5,869 nt of DNA from Spirochaetales bacterium (lineage in GTDB: Bacteria > Spirochaetota > Spirochaetia > DTKZ01). The position numbers and the translations under genes were made by a program. This document shows, in pieces, positions 5,322-5,869 of this stretch (position 1 is its first letter; every line of letters begins with the position of its first letter). The notes under the pieces are model-generated. The model was not told the DNA's origin, made no database searches, and saw nothing but the letters and a program-made list of their open reading frames with translations. Location of the stretch: the NCBI GenBank assembly GCA_031266855.1, contig JAISAF010000229.1, positions 1 through 5,869 of the forward strand, in the 5' to 3' direction.

Positions 5322-5356
5322 CGTTTTTTGTGAATGCTTCGCATTCACAAAAAACG
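5322..5356. repeat. Perfect hairpin with 16-bp arms
   Basis: The arms at 5322-5337 and 5341-5356 are exact complements around a TTC loop. The six-T tract is in the 5' arm, so on neither strand is there a stem-then-U terminator order. The preceding GCGCCAGCACG (5313-5323) resembles the end of the hairpin at 164-238. Confidence 0.7.
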
Positions 5357-5391
5357 CCGGGTAATAATTTCGCATAACGCAAACCCCCGCA

Positions 5392-5412
5392 CCCGCGCGG
5401 AAACCGCGCGGG
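5392..5412 (+). repeat. GC-only hairpin, possible weak terminator
   Basis: CCCGCGCGG (5392-5400) and CCGCGCGGG (5404-5412) flank a 3-nt AAA loop. CC and then TTTT (5415-5418) follow, a short T-tract that could support weak termination. Confidence 0.55.
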
Positions 5413-5420
5413 CCTTTTAC

Positions 5421-5450
5421 GCGGCGGATTTGCCTATGCAAATCCGCCGC
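5421..5450. repeat. Perfect hairpin with 13-bp arms sharing GGATTTGC with elements A and B
   Basis: The arms at 5421-5433 and 5438-5450 are exact complements with loop CTAT. The inner part GGATTTGC/GCAAATCC is identical to the small hairpin inside the 83-bp core, suggesting that palindromic modules have been re-used within the same repeat family. Confidence 0.65.
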
Positions 5451-5464
5451 ACCGTGTTATACGC

Positions 5465-5499
5465 CACGCAATTAATTGCCTTTGGCAATTAATTGCGTG
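5465..5499. repeat. Perfect hairpin with 16-bp arms
   Basis: CACGCAATTAATTGCC (5465-5480) and its exact complement (5484-5499) flank a TTT loop. On the minus strand it begins TCACGCAATT, like the hairpin at 1119-1140. There is no T-tract after the stem in either direction. Confidence 0.7.
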
Positions 5500-5533
5500 A
5501 CCTGCTTTTGAAGCCGCAAGCGTGGTGGCGGCA

Positions 5534-5596
5534 GCTTAAGAAGACAAGAATCACCACGAAGTCGAAAACTGGCAAGGGCGAAGAAGCAAAGAAAGG
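5534..5596 (+). repeat. Dispersed repeat, copy 2 (inverted relative to 246-308)
   Basis: Exact over 5570-5596 and about 80% matching over its full length with copy 1. A plus-strand frame is open from 5493 through it to the TAA at 5631-5633, with a Lys-rich stretch ending in GKGEEAKKGG. It could be a degraded gene tail or chance. The repeat ends in the middle of a strong Shine-Dalgarno sequence. Confidence 0.6.
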
Positions 5597-5656
5597 AGGT
5601 TTTGTATTGGAACTTATTAGACTTGTTCGATAACCTTCCGGTTCTCTCACAAGTCT
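5594..5656 (+). promoter_or_regulatory. Strong Shine-Dalgarno, 8-codon ORF and imperfect hairpin; possible leader
   Basis: AGGAGG (5594-5599) stands 7 nt before a TTG at 5607, which opens an 8-codon frame (MELIRLVR if initiated with Met) ending at TAA 5631-5633. AGACTTGT (5619-5626) is an exact complement of ACAAGTCT (5649-5656), with AACC/GGTT (5632-5635/5640-5643) paired inside. AACCTTCC (5632-5639) could alternatively pair with GGAGGTT over the Shine-Dalgarno. A terminator follows 2 nt after this hairpin. The arrangement resembles a regulatory leader, but no downstream gene is visible. Confidence 0.35.
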
Positions 5657-5658
5657 GG

Positions 5659-5696
5659 CGAATTTGCCGCAAAATGGCGGCAAATTCGGCTGTTTT
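5659..5696 (+). terminator. Intrinsic terminator
   Basis: CGAATTTGCCGC (5659-5670) and its exact complement (5677-5688) form a 12-bp stem with a 6-nt loop. GCTG, of which the G's could be read through, and then five T residues (5692-5696) follow. Confidence 0.65.
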
Positions 5697-5716
5697 TATA
5701 TTAAAACCGTTCTACA

Positions 5717-5761
5717 AGCTGTTCAGAAACTGATGTTTCTAAACAGCTCTATTATTTTTTT
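5717..5761 (+). terminator. Intrinsic terminator
   Basis: The arms at 5717-5730 and 5735-5748 form a 14-position stem with one mismatch (C5724/A5741) and a TGAT loop. CTATTA and then seven T residues (5755-5761) follow. Confidence 0.6.
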
Positions 5762-5781
5762 GTGCAAACCGTTTAAAAAAA

Positions 5782-5810
5782 TCAACACTTTTACTGTTTA
5801 AGGTTATAGT
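5782..5810 (+). promoter_or_regulatory. Weak candidate promoter near the window end
   Basis: TCAACA (5782-5787) and TATAGT (5805-5810) are 17 bp apart. It follows a terminator and points out of the window, so it may serve a gene that starts beyond 5869. From the GTG at 5809 a frame stays open to the end, but it has no other support. Otherwise 5762-5869 shows nothing I can identify. Confidence 0.25.
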
Positions 5811-5869
5811 GATTTTTACCTTTGGTTCTTTTCTCACCAATTGTTCCGGTGGTGGTAAAAAATCAGCCA

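Noticed and set aside
5106..5441. A 111-codon minus-strand frame and a 65-codon plus-strand frame (5180-5377) across element B.
   Set aside because: Both are read through the inverted repeat and perfect hairpins and have no start signals.
1..5869. tRNA, rRNA or complete insertion sequence with transposase.
   Set aside because: No cloverleaf, rRNA-like block or transposase motif was found on either strand by eye.

Overview
The window is a chromosomal stretch of mixed base composition, probably from a spirochaete such as a host-associated Treponema. That assignment is only an inference from the type of GlgC and MrfA proteins and the sigma-70-like promoters; no rRNA, tRNA or other marker fixes it. 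Two genes are securely identified. glgC (ADP-glucose pyrophosphorylase, minus strand, 1473-2762) and an MrfA/YprA-family DNA-repair helicase (plus strand, 2867-5161) are divergently transcribed from a 104-bp intergenic region that carries a recognisable promoter for each. A third gene at 405-818 encodes a small unrecognised membrane protein with its own promoter and ribosome binding site.

Layout: 1-163 is GC-rich with no convincing gene. 164-244 is a long hairpin with a T-tract. 246-308 is one arm of a dispersed repeat. 346-374 is a promoter for the membrane protein gene at 405-818. 840-1012 holds a weak terminator, then a compact promoter-to-terminator unit of about 60 nt. 1020-1443 is a dense array of palindromes ending in repeat element A. 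Then come glgC, the divergent promoters and the helicase gene. 5172-5500 is a terminator, repeat element B and four more perfect hairpins. 5534-5596 is the second arm of the outer repeat. 5594-5696 is a strong Shine-Dalgarno in front of an 8-codon ORF and two consecutive hairpins. 5717-5761 is another terminator, and the rest has no certain gene.

The two known genes have unrelated jobs: glycogen precursor synthesis, and an ATP-dependent helicase of a family linked to mitomycin-type DNA damage repair. They appear to share only the divergent promoter region. The most unusual content is non-coding. An element of 105-128 bp occurs twice in inverted orientation, with an 83-bp core identical at 80 positions. 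It lies 29 nt past the glgC stop and 44 nt past the helicase stop, in the same polarity relative to each gene. Next to the core is a palindrome whose two copies differ in length (11- versus 24-bp arms) but share the same outer ends. The surrounding intergenic DNA is packed with further perfect hairpins. Many of these have their T-tract in the 5' arm, so they are not ordinary intrinsic terminators.
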